From Microbispora siamensis (lineage in GTDB: Bacteria; Actinomycetota; Actinomycetes; Streptosporangiales; Streptosporangiaceae), in NCBI RefSeq assembly GCF_016863095.1, contig NZ_BOOF01000002.1, positions 1-64,000 on the forward strand: 64,000 nucleotides of DNA, in the 5' to 3' direction. This document shows, piece after piece, positions 56,297-64,000 of this stretch (within the stretch, counting starts at the first letter, position 1; every line of letters begins with the position of its first letter). The translations under genes were made by a program, and so were the position numbers. The notes under the pieces are model-generated. The model saw only the letters and a list, made by a program, of their open reading frames with translations. It ran no database searches and was not told where the DNA came from.

Positions 56297-58872
56297 CCGT
56301 TCCCATCACACCTCTGCGGCCGGAGGAGTGCCGGCCCGTGCCGGACGCCGGGCTCGGAGCGCTGGAGACCGAGAAGGGCAACCTTCCGCTGGAGAGCGTG
56401 GACGTCACCGCCCACGTCACCGGACTGGTGGCCGGCGTCGAGGTCGTCCAGACCTTCCGCAATGCCTTCGACGTGTCGCTGGAGGCGACGTACGTCTTCC
56501 CGCTGCCGCCGCGGGCCGCGGTCACCGCCTTCCGGATGGAGGCGGACGACCGGGTGGTCGACGGCGTGCTCAAGGAGCGCGGGCAGGCACGGGCCGACTA
56601 CGACCGGGCGCTCGCCGAGGGCAGGCGTGCCGCGATCGCCGAGGAGGACCGGCCCGACGTGTTCACGATCAGGGTCGGCAACATCGTCCCCGGGGAGCGG
56701 GTGGTCGTCCGCCTCATGCTGAGCCAGCCGCTCCCCTACGAGGACGGCGCGGCCGAGTTCCGCTTCCCGCTGGTCGTCGCGCCCCGCTACATCCCCGGGG
56801 CTCCGCTGCCCGGGGCTCCGGCCGGTGACGGCGTGTCGCCCGACACCGACGCCGTGCCCGACGCCTCCCGGATCACGCCGCCCGTCCTGCTTCCCGGCTT
56901 CCCCTATCCCGTACGGCTGTCGCTCGCGACGACGATCGACCCCGCCGGGCTCGACCTGCGGGAGGTCCGCTCCAGCCTGCACGAGGTCGACCGGGAGGGA
57001 GACACGATCAGCCTGCGGCCCGGCGAGCGGCTCGACCGGGACTTCATCCTGCGTCTGGCGTTCGACGCCTCCTCGTCGCTCGCGCTCGTCCCGGACGCCG
57101 CCACAGACTCCGGCTCACGTGGTGAGGGCACGGCCGACGGCAGCGGCTCGGCGGAGGACGCGGCGGAGGACACGGCGGACGCCGAGGGGACCTTCGTGCT
57201 GACCCTGCTGCCGCCGAAGGACGACGCCACCCGGACCGTGTCCCGTGACGTCGTCCTGCTGCTCGACCGCTCCGGCAGCATGACGGGCTGGAAGATGGTG
57301 GCCGCACGGCGCGCCGCCGCCCGGATCGTCGACACGCTGACCCGGAATGACCGGTTCGCCGTGCTCTCGTTCGATTCGGTGGTGGAGCGGGCCTTCTCCG
57401 GCGGCCTGGTGGACGCGAGCGACCGCAACCGATACCGCGCCGTCGAGCACCTGTCCCGGCTCGACGCCCGCGGAGGCACGGAGATGCTCGCTCCCCTGGA
57501 GGAGGCCCTGCGGCTGCTCGACGGCCAGAGCGCATCCGGTCCGTCCGGCGAGCAGGCACGCGATCGGGTTCTCGTCCTGGTGACCGACGGCCAGGTGGGC
57601 AACGAGGACGAGATCCTCGAACGCGTCGGCGCCCGGCTGCACGGCGTCCGGGTGCACACCGTGGGCATCGACAGGGCGGTGAACGCCGGGTTCCTCGGAC
57701 GGCTGGCCCTGATCGGCTCGGGCCGGTGCGAGCTGGTCGAGTCGGAGGACCGGCTCGATGCGGCGATGGAGCACATCCACCGCCGCATCGGCTCGCCGCT
57801 GGTGACGGACGTCGCGCTGAAGGCGGAAGGCATGGATCTCGTGGCGGACACCGTCACGCACGCCGGGTCGCTCTACCCCGGCGTCCCTCTGGTCGTGAGC
57901 GGGCGTTACCGGGGACGGCGGCCCGCCGGAGCCCTCACCGTGCATGGCCGCACGGCGGACGGCCGCCCCTGGGAGGAGCGGATCGAGGGCCGTCCCGCCC
58001 ACGGCCCGGCGGCCCGGGCCCTGTGGGCGCGGGCGCATCTGCGCACTCTGGAAGACCGGTACGCCATGGGCGACCACTCGCTCGAACAGCGGATCGTCGA
58101 CGCCTCGCTGCGTTTCGGCGTGCTGTGCCGGTTCACCGCCTTCGTGGCCGTCGACACCCGCGTCACCGGCGAGGGCGGCCCGGAGCATCGGGTGATCCAG
58201 CCGGTCGAACCGCCGAGCGGCTGGGAGATGCCGACCGCGGTGCCGATGATGGCGGCGGGCGCGCCGATGATGGCGAGGATGGCCGCCTTCACCACGGCCG
58301 GGCCGGAGGCCGCTTCCGGATCGGCGGCGGACCGGCCCATCGCAGCGGCCCCGCCGCCCGGCGCGCCTCCTGCCGCGCCTTCCGCCCCGCCGTACGCCGC
58401 CGCGCCCGCACCGGGTCCGAGACGGGCCTCCCGCGGGTTCTCCGTCGGTCGCTTCCTTCCGCATCCCGGCGAGGGGACCGCACCGGTCACGGATTTCGAG
58501 GGCATCCGGCCTTTGCTGGCCGAGGAGCTCACGAAGCTGGGCCAGGCGGAGTCGCTGCCCGAGCGGGAGCGGCGGCGCTATCTGGCGGATCTCGCCAGTC
58601 GCCTGCGCGTCGTCGCCCAGATGGTGGGGGGGCACCCGGACCTCACCGCGCTCGCGACCGACCTGGAAAGGGCCGAGTGGGCCGAGGTCTCGCTCGACGA
58701 CCTCTGGTGGCGGACGGCCGACCTGCTGACCGCGCTGACCGGCCGCTCCGGTTCCGCCGTAACGGGCCCCGCATCCTCGGGCTCCGCGACCCCAGGCTCC
58801 GCGACCCCGGGTGCCACGTCCCCCGGCCCTGGCGCGAAGGAGGGCCGGCGTCCCTTCTGGAAGCGATCGTGA
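56293..58872 (+). CDS. VIT and VWA domain protein
   Basis: Large protein of the inter-alpha-trypsin-inhibitor type, function in bacteria mostly unknown. Of 859 residues, about 10-150 form a VIT domain (VTAHVTGLVAGVEVVQTFRNAFDVSLEATYVFPLPPRAAVTAF, KERGQARADYDRAL, FTIRVGNIVPGERVVVRLMLSQPLPYEDG). Residues about 316-490 form a VWA domain with intact MIDAS: DRSGSM (near 324), the Thr in ARGGTEML and Asp in VLVTDGQVGNEDE. A beta-rich region and an Ala/Pro/Gly-rich linker (about 640-720) follow, then a helical C-terminal segment (FEGIRPLLAEELTKLGQAESLPERERRRYLADLASRL). There is no signal peptide or TM helix. It is translated in overlap with a MerR-like regulator. Confidence 0.9.
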   Translation: MTVPITPLRPEECRPVPDAGLGALETEKGNLPLESVDVTAHVTGLVAGVEVVQTFRNAFDVSLEATYVFPLPPRAAVTAFRMEADDRVVDGVLKERGQARADYDRALAEGRRAAIAEEDRPDVFTIRVGNIVPGERVVVRLMLSQPLPYEDGAAEFRFPLVVAPRYIPGAPLPGAPAGDGVSPDTDAVPDASRITPPVLLPGFPYPVRLSLATTIDPAGLDLREVRSSLHEVDREGDTISLRPGERLDRDFILRLAFDASSSLALVPDAATDSGSRGEGTADGSGSAEDAAEDTADAEGTFVLTLLPPKDDATRTVSRDVVLLLDRSGSMTGWKMVAARRAAARIVDTLTRNDRFAVLSFDSVVERAFSGGLVDASDRNRYRAVEHLSRLDARGGTEMLAPLEEALRLLDGQSASGPSGEQARDRVLVLVTDGQVGNEDEILERVGARLHGVRVHTVGIDRAVNAGFLGRLALIGSGRCELVESEDRLDAAMEHIHRRIGSPLVTDVALKAEGMDLVADTVTHAGSLYPGVPLVVSGRYRGRRPAGALTVHGRTADGRPWEERIEGRPAHGPAARALWARAHLRTLEDRYAMGDHSLEQRIVDASLRFGVLCRFTAFVAVDTRVTGEGGPEHRVIQPVEPPSGWEMPTAVPMMAAGAPMMARMAAFTTAGPEAASGSAADRPIAAAPPPGAPPAAPSAPPYAAAPAPGPRRASRGFSVGRFLPHPGEGTAPVTDFEGIRPLLAEELTKLGQAESLPERERRRYLADLASRLRVVAQMVGGHPDLTALATDLERAEWAEVSLDDLWWRTADLLTALTGRSGSAVTGPASSGSATPGSATPGATSPGPGAKEGRRPFWKRS

Positions 58873-58991
58873 GACGCCACCTGTGGGAGGCCGTCAGATG
58901 ACGTGGCGAGGCTGAATCGAGTGCGGCCGGGACACCGGCGGGGAAGCCGGGCCCGGCCGCGTCGGTTCGGGTTCCGCTGTAGGCGAAGCCC

Positions 58992-59150
58992 CTACGAGGG
59001 TTCGGGTAGGCGAATGACGTCGGACGGCGGGGTGGGTGCGGGACGCCGCGGCTCCCTCACCCCTCCCGTGTCGGGCCGATCGTCGCGTCCACCTGCGGGG
59101 ACGGGAGACCGGCGGCGCAGCAACCGATTGATGAGCCCTTTCAGCCCCAT
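58992..59150 (-). CDS. Possible small basic protein
   Basis: A 52-residue frame beginning MGLKGLINRLLRRRSP, with a basic amphipathic start and a Pro/Arg/Asp-rich tail, lies in the 355-nt gap between the VIT/VWA and homocysteine methyltransferase genes. Third-position GC is moderate (about 70 percent by eye) and no ribosome-binding site is clear. It may be spurious. Nothing else is visible in this gap besides the downstream gene's -10 box. Confidence 0.25.
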   Translation of the reverse strand: MGLKGLINRLLRRRSPVPAGGRDDRPDTGGVREPRRPAPTPPSDVIRLPEPS

Positions 59151-59227
59151 GTGCCGCCAACGCCTGGGATCGCCGATCGGTTCCTCACCGGGATGTTGCC
59201 CGCCACGACCACGTAGTGTTGCCCGAT

Positions 59228-60082
59228 ATGAACCCAATCGTCCTTGACGGCGGTCTCGCCACGCACCTGGAGACGCTCGGCTGCGACCTGAGCGACGACC
59301 TATGGTCGGCACGGCTGCTCGCCGACGATCCCGGCGTCATCCGGCAGGCGCACCTCGACTACTTCAGGGCCGGGGCCGATGTCGCCACCACGGCGAGCTA
59401 CCAGGCGAGCGTCCCCGGGTTCGTACGGCACGGCCTCACTCCCCAGCAGGCCCGCGACCTCATCCGGCTGTCGGTGACGCTTGCCGTACAGGCGAGGGAC
59501 GAGGCGGGGCACGGGCTCGTCGCCGCGAGCGTGGGGCCGTACGGCGCCTACCTGGCCAACGGCGCGGAGTACACCGGCGACTACGACCTGGACGAGGACG
59601 GCCTGGCCGAGTGGCATCGGGAGCGCTTCGAGATCCTCGCCGGCGCGGGGGCCGACCTGCTGGCGTGCGAGACGATCCCCTCGCGGGCCGAGGCGCGGGC
59701 GCTCGCGAGGCTCCTGCGCGAGACGCCGTCCGTGCGGGCGTGGGTGACCTTCTCCTGCCGGGACGGCGAGCACGTAAGCGACGGGACGCCGTTCGAGGAG
59801 TGCGCGGCGATCTTCGCGGACCTCCCCCAGGTGGTCGCCGTGGGCGTCAACTGCACCGCGCCGCGGTTCATCCCCGACCTGATCAAGCACGGAGCCTCGA
59901 TCGTCTACCCGAACTCGGGCGAGACCTGGGACGCCGCCGACCGGCGCTGGCTGGGTCTCGCCGATCCCGTCGAGTTCGGCAGGGCGGCGGCCGGGTGGGC
60001 CTCGCTCGGCGCCCGTTACGTGGGCGGCTGCTGCCGCACCACCCCGGCCCACATCCGCGAGATCCGCTCCCACCTCACCTGA
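59228..60082 (+). CDS. mmuM: Homocysteine S-methyltransferase
   Basis: Methylates homocysteine to methionine using S-methylmethionine or SAM. The 284-residue barrel has VLDGGLATHLETLG, ATTASYQASVPGF, VAASVGPYGAYLANGAEYTGDY, ADLLACETIPSRAEARAL and the zinc ligands in VGVNCTAPRF and VGGCCRTTPAHI. I chose the ATG at 59228, which lies 8 nt after TAGTGT with no ribosome-binding site; a GTG at 59216 overlaps that box. Together with metK and metF it belongs to methionine metabolism, though it is transcribed alone. Confidence 0.93.
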   Translation: MNPIVLDGGLATHLETLGCDLSDDLWSARLLADDPGVIRQAHLDYFRAGADVATTASYQASVPGFVRHGLTPQQARDLIRLSVTLAVQARDEAGHGLVAASVGPYGAYLANGAEYTGDYDLDEDGLAEWHRERFEILAGAGADLLACETIPSRAEARALARLLRETPSVRAWVTFSCRDGEHVSDGTPFEECAAIFADLPQVVAVGVNCTAPRFIPDLIKHGASIVYPNSGETWDAADRRWLGLADPVEFGRAAAGWASLGARYVGGCCRTTPAHIREIRSHLT

Positions 60083-60089
60083 GCCCGCT

Positions 60090-60107
60090 CCGGGCGAGCG
60101 AGCCCGG
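60090..60107. terminator. Hairpin between convergent mmuM and MFS genes
   Basis: CCGGGC (60090-60095) and GCCCGG (60102-60107) pair over a 6-nt loop in the 46-nt convergent gap. Confidence 0.45.
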
Positions 60108-60128
60108 CGACGTCGGCCACGCGCGGGG

Positions 60129-61667
60129 TCAGCCCATGGCGGCCGGGCCTTCGGTGCTCCGCGTGGCGAGCGGGATCTCCTTGAGGAAGAGAGCCACGAC
60201 CAGCGCGAGGGCGACGAAGGGCAGGCTGGCGAGGAACACGTCGTCGATCGCGCTGGTGAACGCGACCAGCACGTGATCCTTGGCCGGTTGCGGCAAATGC
60301 TGGATCGCCTGCACGTTGTTGGCGTCCACGCGCCCCGGCGGCATCCTGCCGCCGAACTCGGCGGCCAGATAGTGGGCGAGCCGGTTGGTGAGGACCGCGC
60401 CCATGATCGCCGTACCGATGGCGGCGCCCATCATCCGGAAGAACGTCGCCGAGCTCGTCGCCACGCCCATGTCGGCGCGCTCCACCGCGTTCTGGATCGC
60501 CGTGACGATCGTCTGCATCGTGAACCCGAGCCCGGCGCCGAAGAGGTACGCGTAGACCGCCACCTGCCAGTACGGCGTGTCCACCTTGATCGTGGACAGC
60601 AGCCACATGGCCACCAGGAGGACCGCCCCGCCCAGGATCGGGAAGATCTTGTATCGGCCGGTCTTGCTCATGATCTGGCCGGAGGTGATCGACGTGGAGA
60701 AGATGCCCAGGACGGCCGGCAGCAGCGCCAGGCCCGACACGGTCGGCGACATGCCCTGGACGGCCTGGAGGTAGACCGGCAGGAAGATCATACCGCCGAA
60801 CATCGCCAGGCCCGCGAGGAAGCTGAAGCCGTTGCCCACGCTGAAGATCTTGTTGCGGAACAGCCGCATCGGCAGGATCGGCTCGGCCGCCCGCAGTTCG
60901 ACGAACACGAACAGGGCCGCGAGCGCCACGAACCCGGTCAGCAGGGCCAGCGAGCCGGGGGCGGTCCAGCCGATCTCGCCGCCCGCCCAGTCGAGGTAGA
61001 GCAGGAAGCACGACACCCCGGCCACGATCAGCGCCGCGCCCAGGTAGTCGATGCGGTGGCTGCGGCGAGTGAAGGGGATCCGCAGCGCCATCGAGGTCAC
61101 GACGAGCGAGATCAGCCCGATCGGCAGGTTGATCCAGAAGATCCACCGCCAGCCGGGGCCGTCGGTGAAGAAGCCGCCGAGCAGCGGCCCGGCGACGCTG
61201 GAGGTGCCCCAGACGGCCCCGAAGTAGCCCTGGTATCGGCCGCGCTCGCGCGGCGGGATGACGTCGCCGATGATGCTGAACGCCAGCGCCATCAGGCCGC
61301 CGCCGCCCAGGCCCTGGATCGCCCGGAATCCGATGAGCTGGCCGATGTTCTGGCTCAGCCCGGCCAGCACCGAACCGAGCAGGAAGATGCCGATGGCGGT
61401 CTGGAAGATCGTCCGCCTGCCGTACAGGTCGGAGATCTTGCCCCACAGCGGGGTCGCCGCGGTCGAGGTGAGCAGGTAGGCGGTGACGACCCACGACAGC
61501 TTGTCGAGGCCGCCGAGTTCGCTGACGATGCGCGGCAGGGCCGTGCCGACGATGCTCTGGTCGAGGGCGGCCAGCAGCATTCCGGCCGCCACTCCGGAGA
61601 GCACGACCAGGATCTGGCGGTGCGGCAGATATCCCGGGGCGGCCTGCTGCTCCTCGCGGACGCTCAT
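60129..61667 (-). CDS. DHA2 family (14-TM) MFS drug exporter
   Basis: Proton-coupled multidrug efflux pump in the membrane. The 512-residue protein has 14 predicted TM helices and the DHA2 hallmarks: motif D1 [19 protein letters not shown], motif [47 protein letters not shown] and antiporter motif C in [21 protein letters not shown], then [16 protein letters not shown]. An extracytoplasmic loop of about 60 residues lies before the last helix. Start at the ATG 61667; a GTG at 61676 is possible. No regulator is adjacent. The substrate is unknown. Confidence 0.93.
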   Translation of the reverse strand: MSVREEQQAAPGYLPHRQILVVLSGVAAGMLLAALDQSIVGTALPRIVSELGGLDKLSWVVTAYLLTSTAATPLWGKISDLYGRRTIFQTAIGIFLLGSVLAGLSQNIGQLIGFRAIQGLGGGGLMALAFSIIGDVIPPRERGRYQGYFGAVWGTSSVAGPLLGGFFTDGPGWRWIFWINLPIGLISLVVTSMALRIPFTRRSHRIDYLGAALIVAGVSCFLLYLDWAGGEIGWTAPGSLALLTGFVALAALFVFVELRAAEPILPMRLFRNKIFSVGNGFSFLAGLAMFGGMIFLPVYLQAVQGMSPTVSGLALLPAVLGIFSTSITSGQIMSKTGRYKIFPILGGAVLLVAMWLLSTIKVDTPYWQVAVYAYLFGAGLGFTMQTIVTAIQNAVERADMGVATSSATFFRMMGAAIGTAIMGAVLTNRLAHYLAAEFGGRMPPGRVDANNVQAIQHLPQPAKDHVLVAFTSAIDDVFLASLPFVALALVVALFLKEIPLATRSTEGPAAMG

Positions 61668-61848
61668 GCGGGGCACCCGCGAGCGGCGTCACGGGCGGTG
61701 TCCCCCGCTCCGTGCCTCGCGGCGCCGGGCCGGGCCCATGTGCGGTGCCTGCGTGCTGGCATGCTCCTACGCCTTCCGATCCGGACGTGTCTGAACGTCC
61801 CAACGTGCGCGGTGGACACCGCCACGTTACCCCTCCGGTCCGGAAGTA

Positions 61849-62547
61849 TTAGGAATTCTCGCGAGCTGCCCTGGTCGTTTCCGTCTTGGCCGAGGCGGCG
61901 TACCTGTCGACGTACTCCTGACCCGACAGCTCCATCAGCGCGTACATGATTTCGTCGGTTACCGCGCGCAGCACGAGGCGGTCGTTTTCCATGCCGTAGT
62001 AGCGGGAGAAGTCGAGCGGCTTGCCGTACCGGACGCCGGGGCGGATGCCGAACTTGGGGATCGGCCGGCCGGGGGGCATCATCTCGAACGTGTTGACCAT
62101 GGCCCACGGGATCACCGGTGCCCGGGACTCCAGCGCGAGCCGGGCCACGCCCGTCTTGCCCTTGTAGAGGCGGCCGTCGGGCGAGCGGGTTCCCTCGGGG
62201 TAGATGCCGAGCACCTGGTTCTCCCTGAGGATGCGCAGGCCGGTGCGGAGCGCCGCCTCGCTCGCCTTGCCGCCGGAACGGTCGATGGGAACGGTGCCGA
62301 CGCCGGAGAAGAAAGCGCGGCTCACCATTCCTTTGAGCCCGCGTCCAGTGAAATACTCGGCCTTTCCCAGAGAGATCACCTTGCGCGGCAGGAATCCGGC
62401 CCCGAAGAAGTGGTCGGCGAACGACAGGTGGTTGCCGGCCAGGATGGCCGGGCCCTCCTTCGGCACGTTCTCCACCCCCTCGGCCCAGGGGCGGAACACG
62501 AAGCGGAGGATCGGCCAGAGGATGGCCTTCACCACCCAATAAAACAC
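61849..62547 (-). CDS. plsC: 1-acyl-sn-glycerol-3-phosphate acyltransferase (PlsC family)
   Basis: Acylates lysophosphatidic acid in phospholipid synthesis, at the membrane. The 232-residue protein has one N-terminal hydrophobic segment (VFYWVVKAILWPILRFVF), the catalytic HX4D block AGNHLSFADHF (His40, Asp45), KAEYFTGRGLKG, GTVPIDRSG, the substrate block GIYPEGTRSPDGRLYKGKTG and VIPWAMVNTFEMMPPG. I chose the GTG at 62547: GAGGGGG lies 7 nt upstream and the relatives I recall begin with this hydrophobic segment. An ATG at 62580 would add 11 residues. It is divergent from the hydrolase gene. Confidence 0.92.
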   Translation of the reverse strand: MFYWVVKAILWPILRFVFRPWAEGVENVPKEGPAILAGNHLSFADHFFGAGFLPRKVISLGKAEYFTGRGLKGMVSRAFFSGVGTVPIDRSGGKASEAALRTGLRILRENQVLGIYPEGTRSPDGRLYKGKTGVARLALESRAPVIPWAMVNTFEMMPPGRPIPKFGIRPGVRYGKPLDFSRYYGMENDRLVLRAVTDEIMYALMELSGQEYVDRYAASAKTETTRAARENS

Positions 62548-62665
62548 GCGGGCACCCCCTCGGCTCGGATGTGCAGTCATCTTCGCACGCCCAGCCCTCT
62601 CGCACTAACGCTGACCAACGTGCGAGTATCGGGCGGAACACGCCGCCGTTTCACGGAGGTCACCC

Positions 62666-63430
62666 ATGCCAGTGCTGCCCGGTGCGGAGCCGTACCACCA
62701 CGAGGGCGGCGATATCGGCGTCCTGCTCTGTCACGGGTTCACCGGCTCGCCGCAGTCCCTGCGGCCGTGGGGTGAACACCTGGCCCGGGCGGGGCTGACG
62801 GTCTCCCTGCCGCGCCTTCCAGGACACGGAACGAGCTGGCAGGAGATGAGCCGCACGCGCTGGGAGGACTGGTACGCCGAACTGGACAAGGCGTTCGCCG
62901 ACCTGCGCGGACGCTGCGCGGAGGCGTTCGTGATGGGCCTGTCACTCGGCGGCTGCATGGCGCTGCGCCTGGCCGAGGTTCACGGTGACGCCGTCTCGGG
63001 CGTCGTGGTGGTCAACCCGTCCGTGGTCAACGACGTGCCGCTGCTGCGGCTGGCCCCGGCGCTGAAGTACGTCGTACGCTCGATCCCCGGGGTGGCGGGC
63101 GACATCAAGAAGGAGGGCGAGAGCGAGCTCGGCTATGCACGCACGCCCGTCCGGGCCGCCGCCACGCTCCCCCGGCTGTGGAGGCTCGTCCAGTCCGACA
63201 TCGCCAAGGTGACCCAGCCGGTGCTGGTGTTCCACAGCAGGGACGACCACGTGGTAAAGCCGGGGAGCGTCGCGTTCCTTCGGGCGAGAATGGGAAACAA
63301 TCTGGAGGTCCGGGAGCTGGCGGACAGCTACCATGTCGCCACCCTCGACAACGACGCGCCTGTGATCTTCGAAGGGAGTCTGGAGTTCATCCGCTCCCAC
63401 GCCTCGGTACCCTTGACGAAGGACTTGTGA
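62666..63430 (+). CDS. Alpha/beta hydrolase, carboxylesterase/monoacylglycerol lipase type
   Basis: Esterase related to the Est30/monoglyceride lipase group. The 254-residue protein has the oxyanion strand VLLCHGFTGSPQSLRPW, LPRLPGHGTSWQEM, nucleophile Ser93 in FVMGLSLGGCMAL, the acid in PVLVFHSRDDHVVKP and the base in DSYHVATLDNDAP. The ATG has GGAGG 6 nt upstream. It is followed by the membrane-protein gene after 12 nt and is divergent from plsC, which suggests a lipid-related role. Confidence 0.92.
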   Translation: MPVLPGAEPYHHEGGDIGVLLCHGFTGSPQSLRPWGEHLARAGLTVSLPRLPGHGTSWQEMSRTRWEDWYAELDKAFADLRGRCAEAFVMGLSLGGCMALRLAEVHGDAVSGVVVVNPSVVNDVPLLRLAPALKYVVRSIPGVAGDIKKEGESELGYARTPVRAAATLPRLWRLVQSDIAKVTQPVLVFHSRDDHVVKPGSVAFLRARMGNNLEVRELADSYHVATLDNDAPVIFEGSLEFIRSHASVPLTKDL

Positions 63431-63442
63431 CCCGGGATCGAC

Positions 63443-63952
63443 GTGACGCCGCAAAGTGACGAGGACGAGGTCTGGCGCCAGATCGTCGCCTCGTTCAACG
63501 AGACAGCCGAGGACGCCTCGGCCGAACAACCATGGCCTGACCGGGAGAACGTCACCGAGGAGGCCGACGCGGGCGACGGCGACGCCACCCCCGGCGGCAG
63601 GGCTCCCGGCGACACGGCTCCCGGAGACAGGGCTCCCGCGGACGGGGTCCGGGACGACGACCGCACCGGCGAGGAGCAGGCTCCCGCCGCGGTCGGCGAA
63701 GACGACGACCACTACATTCCGCCGCCCCCTCCGCCGCTTCCGCACGGCGACGCCCTCAGCCGGGCCTCCTGGCTGGCGCTGTTCGGCGGCCCCGCCTACC
63801 TGCTCCTGGCCGCTCTGCTGGAGTGGCCCATGGACGGCTGGATCGTGTTCGCCGCGGTGTCGGCGTTCATCGCGGGGTTCGTCATCCTCGTCGTCCGCAT
63901 GGGCGACGGCCCGCCCGCCGACTCCGGCTGGGACGACGGCGCGGTCGTCTGA
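63443..63952 (+). CDS. Acidic two-TM membrane protein, function unknown
   Basis: The 169-residue protein starts with an acidic, Gly/Pro-rich cytoplasmic part (about 1-105) that includes a repeated APGD(T/R) motif, followed by DDDHYIPPPPPPLP, a proline-rich segment I recall from actinobacterial proteins of this type. Two hydrophobic helices (ALFGGPAYLLLAALLEW and WIVFAAVSAFIAGFVILVVRM) and a short acidic tail follow. GTG start. It lies 12 nt after the hydrolase gene and is probably co-transcribed. No enzymatic motif is visible. Confidence 0.8.
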   Translation: MTPQSDEDEVWRQIVASFNETAEDASAEQPWPDRENVTEEADAGDGDATPGGRAPGDTAPGDRAPADGVRDDDRTGEEQAPAAVGEDDDHYIPPPPPPLPHGDALSRASWLALFGGPAYLLLAALLEWPMDGWIVFAAVSAFIAGFVILVVRMGDGPPADSGWDDGAVV

Positions 63953-63963
63953 CTCCCGCCGCA

Positions 63964-63992
63964 CGCCCCCGGCGCCGCACCCGGCCGGGGCG
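63964..63992 (+). terminator. Hairpin after the hydrolase/membrane-protein operon
   Basis: CGCCCCCGGC pairs with GCCGGGGCG (one bulged C) over a 10-nt loop, 11 nt past the stop codon of the membrane-protein gene. It is a plausible end of the two-gene unit. Confidence 0.45.
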
Positions 63993-64000
63993 CATCCACG

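Overview
The window is high-GC DNA with near-exclusive G/C third codon positions, frequent GTG starts and many starts lying 6-8 nt behind a TANNNT box. Gene content (bldD, mihF, Rv2175c family, SAV_6107-type HEPN, PASTA kinase, MacRS) marks a sporulating actinomycete. The pyr operon differs from Streptomyces in having pyrK with a class 1B pyrD and a type-1 pyrF, which fits the Streptosporangiales (Nonomuraea, Streptosporangium, Microbispora relatives). Gene order follows two blocks that, from memory, are SCO1476-SCO1489 and SCO2103-SCO2121 in Streptomyces coelicolor, fused here and interrupted by lineage-specific genes.

Region 1 (1-14.6 kb, minus strand) is a housekeeping run: pyrR-pyrB-pyrC-carA-carB-pyrK-pyrD-pyrF, then mihF-gmk-rpoZ-coaBC, a PH-like protein and metK. 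The pyr genes overlap by 4-8 nt and are preceded by a PyrR-binding RNA hairpin beside the pyrR ribosome-binding site. Divergent to it are bldD (c-di-GMP-sensing developmental regulator) and arginine deiminase, with a long two-state inverted repeat between them.

Region 2 (16.9-29.5 kb) holds a HEPN gene behind a LexA-box promoter, an L,D-transpeptidase, a YbaK-type editing protein, a GNAT, metF, a prenyl diphosphate synthase, thiE, an Rv2175c-type DNA-binding protein, a ferredoxin-reductase-like flavoprotein, a DHFR-like protein, a TPP-riboswitch-controlled thiO-thiS-thiG operon and a PASTA Ser/Thr kinase.

Region 3 (29.6-37.6 kb, minus strand) is a purine-catabolism operon running uraD-hiuH-uox-xdhB-xdhC-oxoguanine deaminase-glycerate kinase-allantoinase-allantoicase. 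It would carry urate to glyoxylate/ureidoglycolate and salvage glycerate, but it has no molybdenum subunit for xanthine dehydrogenase. Divergent to it is an endonuclease IV gene.

Region 4 (38.6-53.7 kb) is regulatory and signalling: a DrrAB-type exporter with a divergent TetR, a LytS/LytTR pair split by an inverted sensor kinase, a small Mo oxidoreductase, a DAHP synthase preceded by an aromatic leader peptide and a perfect terminator (attenuator), thiI, macRS, pfkA with a DasR-type site, and a MarR-GNAT fusion behind a perfect palindrome, followed by a MarP-like protease.

Region 5 (53.7-64 kb) is accessory: a PhoX-like protein, a small decayed-looking coding island, a MerR-like regulator coupled to a large VIT/VWA protein, homocysteine methyltransferase, a DHA2 drug exporter, a PlsC acyltransferase, an alpha/beta hydrolase and an acidic membrane protein. 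No tRNA, rRNA, CRISPR array, insertion sequence or prophage was seen.
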